NCBI GenBank assembly: GCA_018873225.1
Contig: JAEILZ010000001.1
Location: 3,658,001 to 3,722,000, forward strand
From: [Phialemoniopsis] sp. UDSM-2020
Lineage: Eukaryota; Ascomycota; Sordariomycetes; Thyridiales; Thyridiaceae
Length of the DNA stretch: 64,000 nucleotides
Direction: 5' to 3'
How positions within the stretch are numbered: the first letter of the stretch is position 1; every line of letters starts with the position of its first letter. The translations under genes and the position numbers were made by a program. This document shows positions 35,942-46,813 of the stretch, piece by piece. The notes beneath the pieces were generated by a model, which was given only the letters and a program-made list of their open reading frames with translations, was not told where the DNA came from and searched no databases.

Positions 35942-36500
35942 ATGGACTCTCAAACCACCGCCAAGCAGCAGCGCTCCGACTCGATGGGCTCGACCGGCTC
36001 CGCTGGCTCGGCCGCCTCTCCCCGCCGTGTAAGTGGTTTACCCTTGCCTACGCCGCAAACATACAGAACTGCATCCGTTTTTGGAGCGCAGCCTACAGAT
36101 CTCAATAGCTGACATGTACATTTCCGAATACCAGGCTTCGGCCAGCTCAGGTCTCTTCGCCTCCCTCCACGAGCAGAAACGCTCCAGCGACCCCCAGCAG
36201 CAGGCCCGCCGCCAGAGCCTTAACGAGCAGCGGCCCGCGCCCGGCTTCCTGGGCAAGATGTGGCAAAAGTATGTGCAAGAGTGATTTTCATCATCATCAC
36301 AAATAACCTCCTCTTGTTAAACCTCATTATCAATCTCCCCCTCTTTCTTTTGTTATATATATACAAACAAATCCCTTCCCGGATTGCCGACATCCAGTCC
36401 GTACATAACACAAAAGACACGACAAAATGTACTGACTGAATGTTTGCCAACTTACAGCTGGGTTCACGGCCCCCAGCAGGGCGGCAGCACCTCCTCTTAG
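35942..36500 (+). CDS. small hydrophilic Ser/Gln-rich protein, 87 residues
   Basis: Too short for single-frame detection; assembled from exons 35942-36028, 36135-36268 and 36458-36500. Donors are GTAAGT and GTATGT, acceptors CCAG and ACAG, and both joins keep frame. The protein starts MDSQTTAKQQRSDSMGSTGS and contains two RRxS sites (RRAS, RRQS) that could be kinase targets, a basic Gln-rich middle (DPQQQARRQSLNEQRP), a motif APGFLGKMWQNWVHG and a GGSTSS tail. There is no signal peptide or membrane segment. The pattern ARRQSxxEQRPAPGF-GKMW resembles small uncharacterised proteins I recall from filamentous ascomycetes, some linked to conidiation or stress, but I cannot name a function. Support comes from good splice sites, in-frame joins and a TATA/leader arrangement. 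Confidence 0.72.
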
Positions 36501-37590
36501 TTTGGGAATTGGAAGCAGCGCTGGTGGTACAAGAGCTCGCAAGGCACAGATGGCGTTCAGGGCGAGAGAAACAACAACGACAACGGCATCAATAATTGAC
36601 TTAGTCGCGGTGTCATTCATGTGAGAAGGGACAGTCGACGGAAAGTCGTTTTTGTGTGTATGATTAGGATTGCGCTTTACGGATGATCAAGAGTACCTTG
36701 GTATGATTCTGCTTCATAATAAGAATTAAAGATCACCAACCTCCCGTCAGCATGATGAGATTGCATTTCGTGGTAAAGTTGAATATCGGGTTTGCAAGCA
36801 ACCAACTACACGGCCTCCACTCTAAGAGGCATCCTCTTCTGCAGCAAACAGTAACTCTTACCTCGGTATTGAGAGGTGTGTGTTCGTAGTGCTGGGCTGA
36901 ATGTTCCAGGTTGGTGATGCAGTCGCAGGATCTCAACCAAAAAGAGGTCAGAGGTTGAGAGTTGGGCGTGGTCTATGATTTGCACTGTCAGCGCCCGTGA
37001 GAAATCTTTGAAAAGAACGGAGTGTGGTCGTGGTCTAGGGGGTCGGACCATGCACGTCAACGAGGGATAGAGATGTGTGGTGATCGAGATGAGAACGGGG
37101 CAGGGCCAGGGTGTCATCAACTAGGAAGCACCAGTATTCTTGATCAGGGTTTTTAGCTTGTGAAGACGCAAAGACGAATCAAAAGGCCAGACATGGGCAG
37201 TGAAGTCAGAAGCAGAGGAGTGACAATGAATCGAGATATGATGTGAAATTCAGGAAATCGCTCCTGGGACCATGAGATGCCACGATGAGCTTGCTTGTCC
37301 CTGGAGTAGAGGCTACACCGCAGAGGACCCGGTGACTATTCGCTGACGACCTTCCCAGATAATTTTGTTCTTCCGCACCCTGAAAAGACTGGTTCCCCCA
37401 AAACTCCATGTCTACTTGCCGTCTCCCCACGTTGCGATATTTCAAAGACCGAGACGTTTAAAGAAAGGAAAGATATCGTCAAATTAGGTAATTGTGTTCG
37501 TGTATCGATATAGGGATTCATTCAGGAGCGCACTAGCCCCACCTAGTCATTTTCGGAGGTCAACCATCTGTCCTCACGAGCGCCAGTTGA
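36501..37590. other. intergenic between convergent genes
   Basis: 3' flanks of the small Ser-rich gene (plus) and the KH-domain gene (minus). No coding frame with family resemblance. Confidence 0.5.
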
Positions 37591-39164
37591 CTAGATCCGG
37601 TGCTTTTCGCTCTCTATTGATGATAACGTTGATTAGTAAAGCTTATTGAGAAAGGGGCTCTCGGATGCACGGGGATTTCTCATACCAAGTCTTGAATACA
37701 GCATGTAGAGCGCCATGCGGTTGCACTCCTCGGTGCCAGTGATGGTCACCAGGCGCTCGTTGCTGTTGTCCTGAGGCTCGTTGATCTTGATCACACTGCC
37801 GGACACCTGGCGTATCTCGTTGATCTTTTGTCCACCTTTGCCGATGATAGCGCCTACCATGTCATTAGGGATGTAGATCTGCTGTGTCAACGGTGCACCA
37901 GCCACGCCACCATGCATAGGCTGGCCCTGAGGACCACCATGTGCGGCCTGGGGACCGACATGTGGCCCCTGGTGCGGCGCCATGTGGCCGCCATAAGCAC
38001 CGCCAGCCTGGGCCCCGTAGTGCATGGGCATCGCAGGGTTGGGCTGGTGGGCAGCATGTGGGTGTCCGTACTGCTGGCCATACGGCTGCGGTGGCATATG
38101 GTGGGACCTCGGGTCTTGCTGCCGCCGGCCATAGTTTTCTCGGTTGCCGTAGTTGCCACCGGCGGGCTGCGGGAGGTAGGGTACAACCTGCATGCCGCCA
38201 GGAACCACGCCAACGGGTCCACCACTCCTAGTCGCGTACGCCGAGGCAGCAGGGCCACCGAATCGCTCGTTGAGCTGCTCAAGGAGTGTGCTGCCGACGT
38301 AGTAGGTTGCAATGTGCACGGCATCAGCAACACCCATGACAACAAGGGAGCGCTCCGAGGACAAGGGCAGGCACGAGTCAGACGCGTTGAGACGAGCCCC
38401 GGACGCCTCTTGGATCTCCTTAATACGAGCACCACCCTTACCAATGATCGAGCCGATCAAGATGTGAGGGATGAGCAGCCGAAGAGGGTAAGTCTTGGAC
38501 TGGGCGTTGGAAGTCTCGCCAAGGGGCTCATTGTTCAATGTACGAATAATGAGGCCGAAAGCCTGAAACAGGTCAGTTGACTGTTGACTGATGGAAGTCT
38601 GTAGCAAACGTCGAGAGGGCTTACCTTGGCAACAGCATCGACAACTCCACTGACGGTTAGAATGCGCTCAACAGCGCCCTTTTGATAGTCGCTCACAGTA
38701 CACTTGGCATTGGACATTTGACGAATCTTGGAGACATTCTCACCACCCTTGCCAATAATGGTGGCAGCCTCGGGGCTGGAGATGACGGCACGGATATGAA
38801 TCCAAGCAGTCTCGTCGTGAGCATTGGCCGAAGTAGTGGTAGGGACAGAAGCAGTACCGCTGGCGGTGCTCGTGATAGGCTTGGCGTCGGCCGCGTCAGG
38901 GACAACGGTATCTCCCTGCTCGTCCTTGACGTCTGCCTTCTCCCCGTTGGTCTTTCCAGCTTCGTTAGACTCCGTGGCCACAGGCGGAGGGATGGGGGGA
39001 AGCCCATTGCTGGCGGAGATATCCTCCTTCACTTCGCCGTCGTTGCGAATGACATTATCAAGTGCAGGTCGCTTGGCTTCGGGTTGGTCGCCGGTGCGAG
39101 AAGGCGAAGATGCCTCTTCCAAGGGTCGCTTGGTCGACTGGGCGGGAGGAGGCGAGGTCGACAT
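37591..39164 (-). CDS. triple KH-domain RNA-binding protein (Rnc1/Pbp2/PCBP-like)
   Basis: A poly(C)-binding-type RNA-binding protein of about 479 residues, likely controlling mRNA stability or localisation. Exons are 39164-38625, 38562-37686 and 37613-37591. Three KH domains each carry the IIGKGG loop: IIGKGGENVSKIRQMS, IIGKGGARIKEIQEAS and IIGKGGQKINEIRQVS. The linker between KH2 and KH3 is rich in Gly, Gln, His and Pro, as in low-complexity RNA-granule proteins. The N-terminal 110 residues are Pro/Ser-rich and acidic. The last exon has only 23 nt: the frame reads on past 37686, but a GTATGA donor, CTAAT branch point and AATAG acceptor give a C-terminus YSRLESEKHRI, which I consider correct. 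An in-frame ATG at 39182 is six codons upstream of the chosen start. S. pombe Rnc1 and yeast Pbp2/Hek2 are the closest known types. Confidence 0.93.
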
Positions 39165-41225
39165 TTTCGATACTGGTAACAAATCACTCGGATTGGGATG
39201 GCAATCGAATGTTTCAAGTCGGGAAAGAATTGGTATTATCGCTTTTTATCTACACCTTGTTGGGGTTTTCGAAAGGAAAACGTGTAGGTGCAGTGGCGAT
39301 TCGGGCAAGGAGGTGCTGGACTTGGGAACGGTCGCGCGGGACTTGCAAGGAAGGTCGAGGCAAAGGTCGAGGAGGTGATGACGATGAGATGGCGAAGATG
39401 GAGTCGGGTTGGGCTGTGAGAACTCGTCTTTTGGTGCAGGTGAAGTGATTCAACAAGCCAGTTTCTCCCCTCTGGATTGATGGATGAGATTGAGGTGGGA
39501 AGTGATTCAAGTGTTCGTGGACGTGAGAAGAGCTTGCGCTAGGTTCTGGGTCGAGAGAAGAACGAAGAAGGTTGATGATGCAGTAGGCAGAGAAGCTCAA
39601 TGACCAGGCACCCAACAACAACTCAGTGATGGACTGGTAGCTGTGCAGTGTCCGGGAAAGGCTGATGATGGTTGGGATCAGAGAAGTGATTCTCAAACCT
39701 CTTGTGCTCCGGTAGGCTGCAGCACTGTCTGCAGCTCTCGTCGCAAGGGAACACGCCAAATGTAATGTTCTCTTCCTTGAGGCCTGGATTGAGGGAACTT
39801 TCCGTGCTTGATGGTGATGGTCCTAATGATGAAAAGCTGTGATTGCACCCGGAAGAGAAACGATGAGGTAGCTTGGTCGAGGTTGGTTGGGATCGGGGAG
39901 ACGAGGATGGAGCGAGCAGAGATAAGGTTAAGGCACCCGACAGGGGAAAAAGAAAAGGTCAAGACCTCGTGACAGGAAAGATCGTCGGTCAAGGTGGGAC
40001 GTTTGTGTTGGGTTGGGGGGGATTGAGAAATGAGACGTGCTGATGAAGGGCCAGGGAAGACAAAGACAAGGGAATGCAGTGTGTCTCTGAGAACCTTGAG
40101 ATGAGGAAGTGTGAGGTGGTTTCTCCAAAGTACTTTAGAGACCGGAGACAGGAGGGATTCCAGGTGGAGGTGACGAGGGAAATGGTGATGAAACGTGTGC
40201 GAGATCTGCCGTTTAGTCACACGAATGTGTCCGCCCTGGAATTTTTAGCTGCCGCTGTAGCAGGTTTGGTGGGCCAGTTTATTGGTCCGTGGATCCTTCA
40301 GGGCTGCCGGTGCGCCCTATGAGAAGGCCCGAGAGGTGGGAATTGGCATGGGGAGACAGCACTTGGAGAGCTCATGCAATTGATCATTGGGTCATTTGGG
40401 AAAGCTTGGGCCAACAACTGAGCCTAGGAGTACATCCATTACAAGACTTTCGTGTAGCCAGATTGAATTGCAGGAATGGGTCAATACAAGTATTCGCAAC
40501 CAGACGAGAAGACGACGGCAGTTATTTGACTTCTTGAAGAGTGGGGTTCCTCCGGGACGGAAGCAGTTGCCTGGGCTGCACCTAGAGAAAAGAAAGCGTT
40601 TATCAAATCCAAAGGGACATTGGACGTGCTTGTTTACCCGTGAAGAAACAAGAGAAATCAGTACATACATGACTTGAAATTCAATCTCGTCTGGTGTCAC
40701 TGCTCACCGGAAATTTCGCCGAGAGAAGATGATATTAGAACGGTCACGATTGTGATTATGGGTGGACTTTGCTTGGTACTGGTGCTTGGCTTCCCCTGTC
40801 ACGGCTCCCGGTCTAGCGCCATTCTCAAGCCAACACGCGGTCGACACACGCGCGTTGCGACACCACAATCACCAGCTCAAGTTGCACGGCTGCCACTCCC
40901 CGTATGATAAGTCATCTTTGACTTGAAATTTGGTGGAGATTGTCGCAAAACATCCCTGGAACATCGTACCGAGGAAACTCTGCCTGTTCTTCCGGCTTCA
41001 TCTTGGACTGGGCCTTCGGCGGTCAAAGTTGCATACGGGTAATCTGGCGTGGCTCAACCCCCTGAACACCCATTGACTCTCTGTCTGATCCACTTCGCCC
41101 GGACGGCTTGAGCGTTCTTCCAGAAGCCAAACAAACTCGGCTGGCGACATCGGTTTGCCTCCCGTCGTTTCATCCTCGCCACTCCAAGCTCCTGACCCAG
41201 TCATTCGTACTCCATCTTGTCCATC
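39165..41225. promoter_or_regulatory. divergent promoter region between the KH gene and the kinetochore-like gene
   Basis: About 2 kb. Long open frames on the minus strand at 39250-40220 show no family resemblance and probably fall in the KH gene's 5' leader. ACGCG elements occur at 40835-40855. Confidence 0.5.
40835..40855. promoter_or_regulatory. ACGCGG and ACGCGCGT elements (MCB-like)
   Basis: ACGCGG at 40835 and ACGCGCGT at 40848 lie about 370-390 bp before the kinetochore-like gene. ACGCG is the core of the MluI cell-cycle box bound by MBF at G1/S. The KH gene is divergent, so the target is inferred. Confidence 0.4.
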
Positions 41226-42302
41226 ATGGAGACAGCTGCTCGCCCCGCACCTCGTCTTGAGGATCACGCCCATGGGGCAAGGCTGGATGCCTCCATCAGG
41301 GAGCTAGAGTCCGTGATTAAAGATCAGGAAGAAGTCCTCAATGGGGTATGGAAGCTTGCGATTCCCAATGTAATATTTTGCCCGCGTGAATTTGTCACTG
41401 ACTGGTGTCCCTAGTTACGGCTCCGGGCGACAGCTTCGCCGCACAGTCAAGGGGATGCATCCTCTGCAAAAGCTTCCCTTGAGATATTGAAGCAGGCTTA
41501 TGATGACGTCGCCAAGGCTGAGCCTTTCTTCCCACACAAGGAGTCTGTACTGCCGGCCCTGCTTGCCATGCGGAAGACACATCAGATCATCGCCGAATCT
41601 CGTTCCTATCTCGCGAGTCAAAAGACTACGCTGGAGATGGCGAAGAAGCGACTCGATATAGAACAGGCCAATTTAGCCGACCAGAAAGCACTGGAAAGGG
41701 AACTCGAGAAGAGACTCGAGTCCTTGCGTCATGGAGCGGAGGCTAAGAAAGACATGACCCCTGACCAGATTGCTCAGGAGAAGTTGAGTGAACTGAAACA
41801 AAAGAAAAGAGACCATGACAAGGACACCTCCAAGCTCCTCAAGTCCTTGAACCAGTTCATTGACGATCATGTCGCAGCAATGCTGGCAGCGGAGGAGCTG
41901 GGTGGACCGGTAGTCGGAGACATGATGGACATTGACACCGACGACCTGGCTGCGGGCTTCAGTGCCCAGGGCAAGCTCAAAAAGGCGAAGGCTGACCCAG
42001 ATCAGGACAAGCGACAACGTCGTATCGACGAAATCTGGGGCGGTGCGGAGGCAGAGCAGCGAGCTTCTGGTAAAGGGCCAAGGAACGAGGCAGCTGCTGC
42101 GGGTAAAGAGCTACGAGGGCTCCTGGAGGAGCTGCTGAACAATCTCATGGCCTCGGATGGAGATGCATCAGCTGCATACGTTAAAATACCGCGAGACTCT
42201 GCTGCATCTCGATTCCTAGTTCGGTCCAAGGTTGCGCAATTCCACCCCAAGGATGCTACCAGGTTACGATTGATCGACTTTGGTCGAGACTTGGACGATT
42301 AG
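41226..42302 (+). CDS. coiled-coil protein, probable inner-kinetochore subunit (CENP-K/Sim4-like)
   Basis: Exons are 41226-41345 and 41415-42302 (69-nt phase-0 intron, GTATGG...CCTAG), giving 335 residues. The protein starts METAARPAPRLEDHAHG and is largely helical with heptad-like segments (ARLDASIRELESVIKDQEE; SQKTTLEMAKKRLDIEQAN; then a Lys/Glu-rich stretch ending SELKQKKRDHDKD). A conserved-looking C-terminal segment ends SRFLVRSKVAQFHPKDATR with a final FGRDLDD. This layout matches fungal proteins annotated as CENP-K, the Sim4 subunit of the constitutive centromere-associated network; the assignment is from memory and modest in confidence. Another kinetochore or coiled-coil scaffold protein is possible. 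It lies directly upstream of dUTPase on the same strand, 398 bp apart. Confidence 0.6.
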
Positions 42303-42509
42303 ATTGAAAAGTTGGATTCTAGATTTCTGAGCTCATGTGCACACAGGCAGTTGCAATTGACTCTGAGCGAAGCTATCCGCCCCAGATACATACTCATTGA
42401 CTCTGTATCGCACACAGACAATTGAAATGCATATTGTATCTTGCTTCTGTACATCAAGTGGATTGACATATGAAAGTATGGATGTAAGGGCAGCAAGAGG
42501 GCTCTCGTG

Positions 42510-42519
42510 ATTGGCCAAT
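42510..42519. promoter_or_regulatory. palindromic double CCAAT box ATTGGCCAAT
   Basis: A perfect palindrome with CCAAT on both strands, about 190 bp before the dUTPase ATG. CCAAT is bound by the Hap/NF-Y complex. Function is inferred from motif and position. Confidence 0.5.
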
Positions 42520-42542
42520 TGACCCTGACGGAAAACCACTTT

Positions 42543-42557
42543 ACGCGCTGTGCGCGT
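42543..42557. promoter_or_regulatory. inverted repeat ACGCGC-TGT-GCGCGT (MCB/E2F-like)
   Basis: Perfect 6-bp arms with a 3-bp spacer, about 145 bp before the dUTPase ATG. It contains the ACGCG core of MBF sites, consistent with S-phase transcription of DUT1. Confidence 0.5.
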
Positions 42558-42700
42558 CCCAAGTCGCGTCTCCCTCCACACCGCCGCCCTTTCATCCCAT
42601 GTCATCCCACCTTCTTGAGCCGCAATCCCATTCCACCTCTCTCCCAAAAACCATCTAAACCTCTAAACTACACACATCTTGACGCAAACAAAGAAATAGC

Positions 42701-43364
42701 ATGACCACCTCGCCCAACAAGCCAGAAGAGCAACCCACCGCCGTCGCATCGCCGCCCACCTCCCCGCCCGCTAAGCGCGTCAAGACCGACAACGCCCTGC
42801 CCATCATGTCCTCCTCCAACGGAACCGCCGCCGTCACGAAAGTCGAGCAGGCCCCGCCCCTGCTGATCAAGAAGCTGTCCGACAAGGGCCGCCTGCCCAC
42901 GCGCGGCAGCGCCTTCGCCGCCGGGTACGACATCTACGCCGCACGCGAGACGGTCGTGCCCGCGCGGGGCAAGGTCCTCGTCGACACCGACATCTCCATG
43001 GCCGTGCCCGCCGGCACCTGTACGTAAACACCCCAACCCGAACCCTGTCGAGATCATGAAAGAGCGTGTGTCTGTGAGACTGACTGACCGTGGCAACGAT
43101 ACAGACGGCCGCATCGCGCCCCGCTCCGGCCTGGCGTCCAAGCACTTCATCGACACGGGCGCCGGCGTCATCGACGCCGACTACCGCGGCCAGGTGAAAG
43201 TGCTGCTCTTCAACCACTCGGACGCCGACTTCACCATCCAGGAGGGCGATCGCGTCGCGCAGCTCGTCCTCGAGCGCATCTACACGCCCGAGGTGCAGGA
43301 GGTGCAGGAGCTCGAGGAGAGCGTCCGCGGCGCCGGCGGCTTCGGCAGCACCGGCCAGAACTAG
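42701..43364 (+). CDS. DUT1: deoxyuridine 5'-triphosphate nucleotidohydrolase (dUTPase)
   Basis: Hydrolyses dUTP to dUMP and pyrophosphate, keeping uracil out of DNA and feeding dTMP synthesis. Exons are 42701-43019 and 43105-43364 (85-nt intron, phase 1), giving 192 residues. All five trimeric dUTPase motifs are present in order: [24 protein letters not shown] (restored by splicing), [28 protein letters not shown] and [12 protein letters not shown]. An N-terminal extension of about 50 residues is Pro/Ser/Ala-rich with a basic PAKRVK patch that may be a nuclear localisation signal. An alternative ATG at 42806 would remove most of that extension. Confidence 0.97.
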
Positions 43365-43786
43365 ATAGTGGACGGCACGAGAGCCTTCCATCAGTCATGA
43401 GCAAAAGATGAAAGACATGAATAAAGGAAACGGCAAGCCCGTAACGACACGGGGGCAATTGGAAGGAAGGGAACGGCGTTTTTACATCTTTTGCCGGAGG
43501 CCACAAAGGTGTCGGGGATCAAACCAGGCTTGATAATGTCTGGGTCCTTGTATAGAGGCACATTTGGCATGCTCAAATACGCCATGACCATAGAACAAGC
43601 TACAGCTAGACAGTAATCTTGAATGCAATATGCAATTCTACTGTTGAAGTATATCTCTTTTTTGTCTTGTTCCTTCGCCCCCGCCGATGCATGATGCTAA
43701 TATACCCAAAATGTCCCATTGCGTCCTTCTATCCCCGGTACCAATGCTCGGTGTGTCGCAATCTATAACAATGCACCGCCTCGCCC
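43365..43786. other. intergenic between convergent dUTPase and pyridoxal kinase genes
   Basis: 422 bp of 3' flank on both sides. No gene or RNA was recognised. Confidence 0.55.
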
Positions 43787-45164
43787 TTACATCTTCCTCG
43801 CCCGGAACTCCACCTTGGGACTCCTCAACGAATCCAGGTTCCGCACGAGCCTCAGCTCCGCCGCCCGCGACTGCAGCAGGTGCAACCTCTTGGCCTCGTC
43901 CTCGGGGCCACCCGTCGCGCTGTTGCTCTCCGCCCTGACGACCTTCATCTCGCGGCCCATCGCCTCGGCCGTCTTCTCCAGTACCTCGTGCATGCTGGCC
44001 AGCACCTTCTCCGCGGCCTTGGCGAGCGGCAGGTCGAGCGCGTCCACGTCGTCGGCGCTGAGCCAGCTATGCGTCTGCCGCAACGCTCCCGAGTCTCCGT
44101 CCGCCGCCCACACGGCCTCGCGCATGCGCGCGACCATGAGCGCGGCAAACATGTCGCCCGTGCCGGAGAAGTAGCAGTCGATGGCCGGGAAGACGATCTT
44201 GAAGGCGCGCGACTTGCCGGCCGACGTCATGCTCGAGCCGACAACGGAGAGAGATTGGGCCGGGTGGTCGTCGTGCGCGAGGTTGACCGACGTGATGACG
44301 ACGTGCGGCACGCGGTACGTCTCGTGGATGGTCTCTATGGCGCGGTGCAGGGTGGCCATGCTGTCTATCTTGACCCCCGAGAGAAGCCTTCGCGCAAAGC
44401 TTGGTGTTAGTGATTACTTTCGTCAGATATCAAAGGCGGTGTTCACTTACTCTGCCTCGAACTGATTCGGCAGTATCAGGTCCGCGTGCACGAGCAGCTT
44501 CTTGTACGCGGGCACGACGTCCGGCCCGACATACAAGTTGCCATTGTCGCCCATGACCGGGTCGAGCACCCAGAAGAAACTCCCCGGTCGGTCGCGCGCC
44601 TTGGCCCGCAGCTCCTCGGCGATGCGGCCCACAGACTCGAGCGCCGGGGCTCCAGGTACGTAACCCGAGAGCATCATGTCAAAGTTGTCGAGATACGACA
44701 TCTTGAGCCCATCCCAGAGGTCTGAGATCTCCTGTGCTGATACGCGCGTGCCCTTCCATTGTTTGTAGCCTGTGTGGTTGCCTTACGGTGTTTGACCTTG
44801 TTAGTATTGGAAGGGACGAGCAGTCTGAGGGGAGATGAGTAAGGAACGAAATAGACAAACATACTGAACTGCACAGTGTTGAGCGCCGCCACGTCGCAGC
44901 CGAGCGACTGCATCGCAAACACAGCAATCTTGTTCCCTACATTGCTGCAGTGGTAGAAAATATGCAGTCAGTTGATCTGCGCAAACCCAAGGTCCGGCCA
45001 TTGCCCACGCCGTGCCGTCCAAGAATCACACTTACCCAGAGACAACCTATGATATACGTCAGTCTCTCTATCTTGAGACAATAGCCACCAAAACCCGTGA
45101 TATTGCTTACATGGCTTGCGACCGCAAGAACGCGGGTCTCCGGGACCGGGAGCTCGGCGCTCAT
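43787..45164 (-). CDS. BUD16: pyridoxal kinase
   Basis: Phosphorylates pyridoxal and related B6 vitamers with ATP in the cytosol. Five exons: 45164-45111, 45046-45036, 44944-44865, 44781-44451 and 44387-43787, total 358 residues. Exon 2 is an 11-nt microexon; it supplies VVSG between ASH and NVGNK, restoring the conserved N-terminal substrate-binding strand. The exon 3/4 join (phase 1) restores VQFSNHTGYKQW, using a TACTAAC branch point, and the exon 4/5 join restores NQFEAELLSG. Ribokinase-fold features are WVLDPVMGDNGNLYV, the VVITSVN strand and the C-terminal anion-hole/catalytic motif FSGTGDMFAALM. The C-terminal tail is extended and helical. The gene lies between two S-phase genes but has no evident link to them. 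Confidence 0.95.
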
Positions 45165-45812
45165 CTGTGCAGGCGGAGGCCGGTCCTCGACCGATGTGGG
45201 ATGAGATGAATGTCTGGGGACGATGCGGCTCCGATGCCCCGCGATATTTTCACTTGCGCCGAACGAAGCCTTGCCGGTTTCAAGTTGTGTTGTAAAAGCA
45301 GAAAGAAAGGTCTACAATATTATGACTTTTGAGCCCAATGCAACACCAGCGGAGTTATAAACCTGATTCGTGAAAGTTTTTTGAGTCACTCTCAGCCTAA
45401 GCCTTGCGATAGTTGGGGAAACGGTGACTAACAATCAATGCAGTGTCACTTATCGGCGGCTACCGTCGTCTGAATGATCAAAATTCTAGGGGTTTTCCCG
45501 CCGGCTCGGACCCGCACACTGACAAGAGCGCCCCGCACTGTGAGAAAAGCGCCTAGACATGCCGCGCGAGAAAGATACCAGTTCATGAAATGTAGAGCAT
45601 CTTCAAAACAGTTGGAATTCATTACCATGCAGGCTTATCAGCTCCGTAACATGAGAGAAAAGTTCGTATCCTCTACTAAGATGAGTTTCCGCCCTTTATA
45701 ATCCATGCATGTCCCCTCAAAGCAGTTTTGTGCTTCCTATCCATGAAAGCCAGAGCCATTCGCGCCGTGTAAAAGTTCTCATTAGTTTGCCGTTCCGTAC
45801 TCTGTACTTCGT
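45165..45812. other. intergenic between pyridoxal kinase 5' end and PCNA 3' end
   Basis: 648 bp containing the pyridoxal kinase promoter and PCNA 3' UTR. No gene recognised. Confidence 0.5.
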
Positions 45813-46813
45813 CTACTCCTCATCACCGATCTAGAGGGTTTCAAAGTCAGCACATGCTACAACTTGAGCTGGTGTTGCAATATGAACAAATCACATACCT
45901 TGGGGGCGAGGTAGAACCGCAGGTAGCTGTTGCCGGACAGGGTGTACTCGACCAGCAGGGGAACCTCGTTGGACAGGCAGATCTTGACCTGGTTGGACAG
46001 GCCGGCGGCCTTGCAGAAGTTGACGAGGTACTTGAGGGAGAAAGTCAGGGACACGGGCTCGGTCAGCTCAATGTCGATGTTCTCGGCAGGCTTCTCGACG
46101 TTGGTGTGCGATCGGAGGGTAACAGAGCCGTTACCAATGTCACCGTTGCAGGAGAACTTGATGCCGTCCTTGCTGGCCTCGATCGTGACTATGAGAAGCA
46201 AATTATGATTAGAACAGCTTCCAGAGAGTCAGATCCTGGGCCGAGAGACTTACCAGACTCAGACATGGCCAGCAGGTCAGTGCAGATGCGCCTGAACTCG
46301 GAGCTGGGCATGGCAATAGTGGCGGCGTACTCGGTCTCGGGGATACCCAGGTGCTCCTGGTCAATGTCCATCAACTTGAGGTCATACTCGGAGATGCGGT
46401 CGTTCTCGGAGCTCTCAAAGACGAGGTTGAGGCTGTCGGGCGCATCCTCGGCCTTGAGCGTCAGGATGTCCTCGTTCTGGGCGGCGCGCAGCACCTTGGT
46501 CAGGGAGGTCAGGTTGACGCCGAGGGCGATGTTGCGGTCGCATCGGTAAGGGGAGAAGCCCTCAGCCTTCAGCATCATGGAGACAAGCGCGACGTGGCTG
46601 TTGTCCATGGCCTGCAGAGCAATGCCGGAGTCATTGCAGTCGAAGTTGCAGTCCTGGACCAGGTCCTTGATCGCGTCGACAACCTATACGGGCGGTGAGA
46701 TGTCAGTACAGCATGCTCTCGAAGCGCTACGTATTGTTTTCGCTTCTATAACATGGACTATTTCAACGCACCTTCTTGAGGATGGCGGCTTGCTCCAATC
46801 GTGCTTCCAACAT
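45813..46813 (-). CDS. POL30: proliferating cell nuclear antigen (PCNA)
   Basis: The homotrimeric DNA sliding clamp that tethers replicative polymerases and repair enzymes in the nucleus. Four exons: 46813-46772, 46683-46254, 46188-45899 and 45830-45813, total 259 residues (yeast 258). The sequence starts [19 protein letters not shown] and contains [27 protein letters not shown] and the interdomain region with [10 protein letters not shown]. The last 18-nt exon (ATAG... acceptor CTAG) gives APKIGDEE, the conserved C-terminal IDCL-side end; without it the frame reads into intron. The exon 2/3 join gives [13 protein letters not shown]. An ACGCGT box is 305 bp upstream. Confidence 0.98.

Larger units (their letters stand above)
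42303..42700. promoter_or_regulatory. intergenic/promoter of the dUTPase gene
   Basis: 398 bp holding the end of the kinetochore-like gene and the DUT1 promoter, including the palindromic CCAAT and ACGCGC elements listed separately. Confidence 0.6.

Noticed and set aside
37828..38580. 250-codon open frame on the plus strand
   Set aside because: Antisense shadow of the KH-domain gene, with no motif of its own.
39250..40220. Two overlapping minus-strand frames of about 170 codons upstream of the KH gene
   Set aside because: Composition is Ser/His/Leu-rich without any family resemblance, and they lie where the KH 5' leader and promoter are expected.
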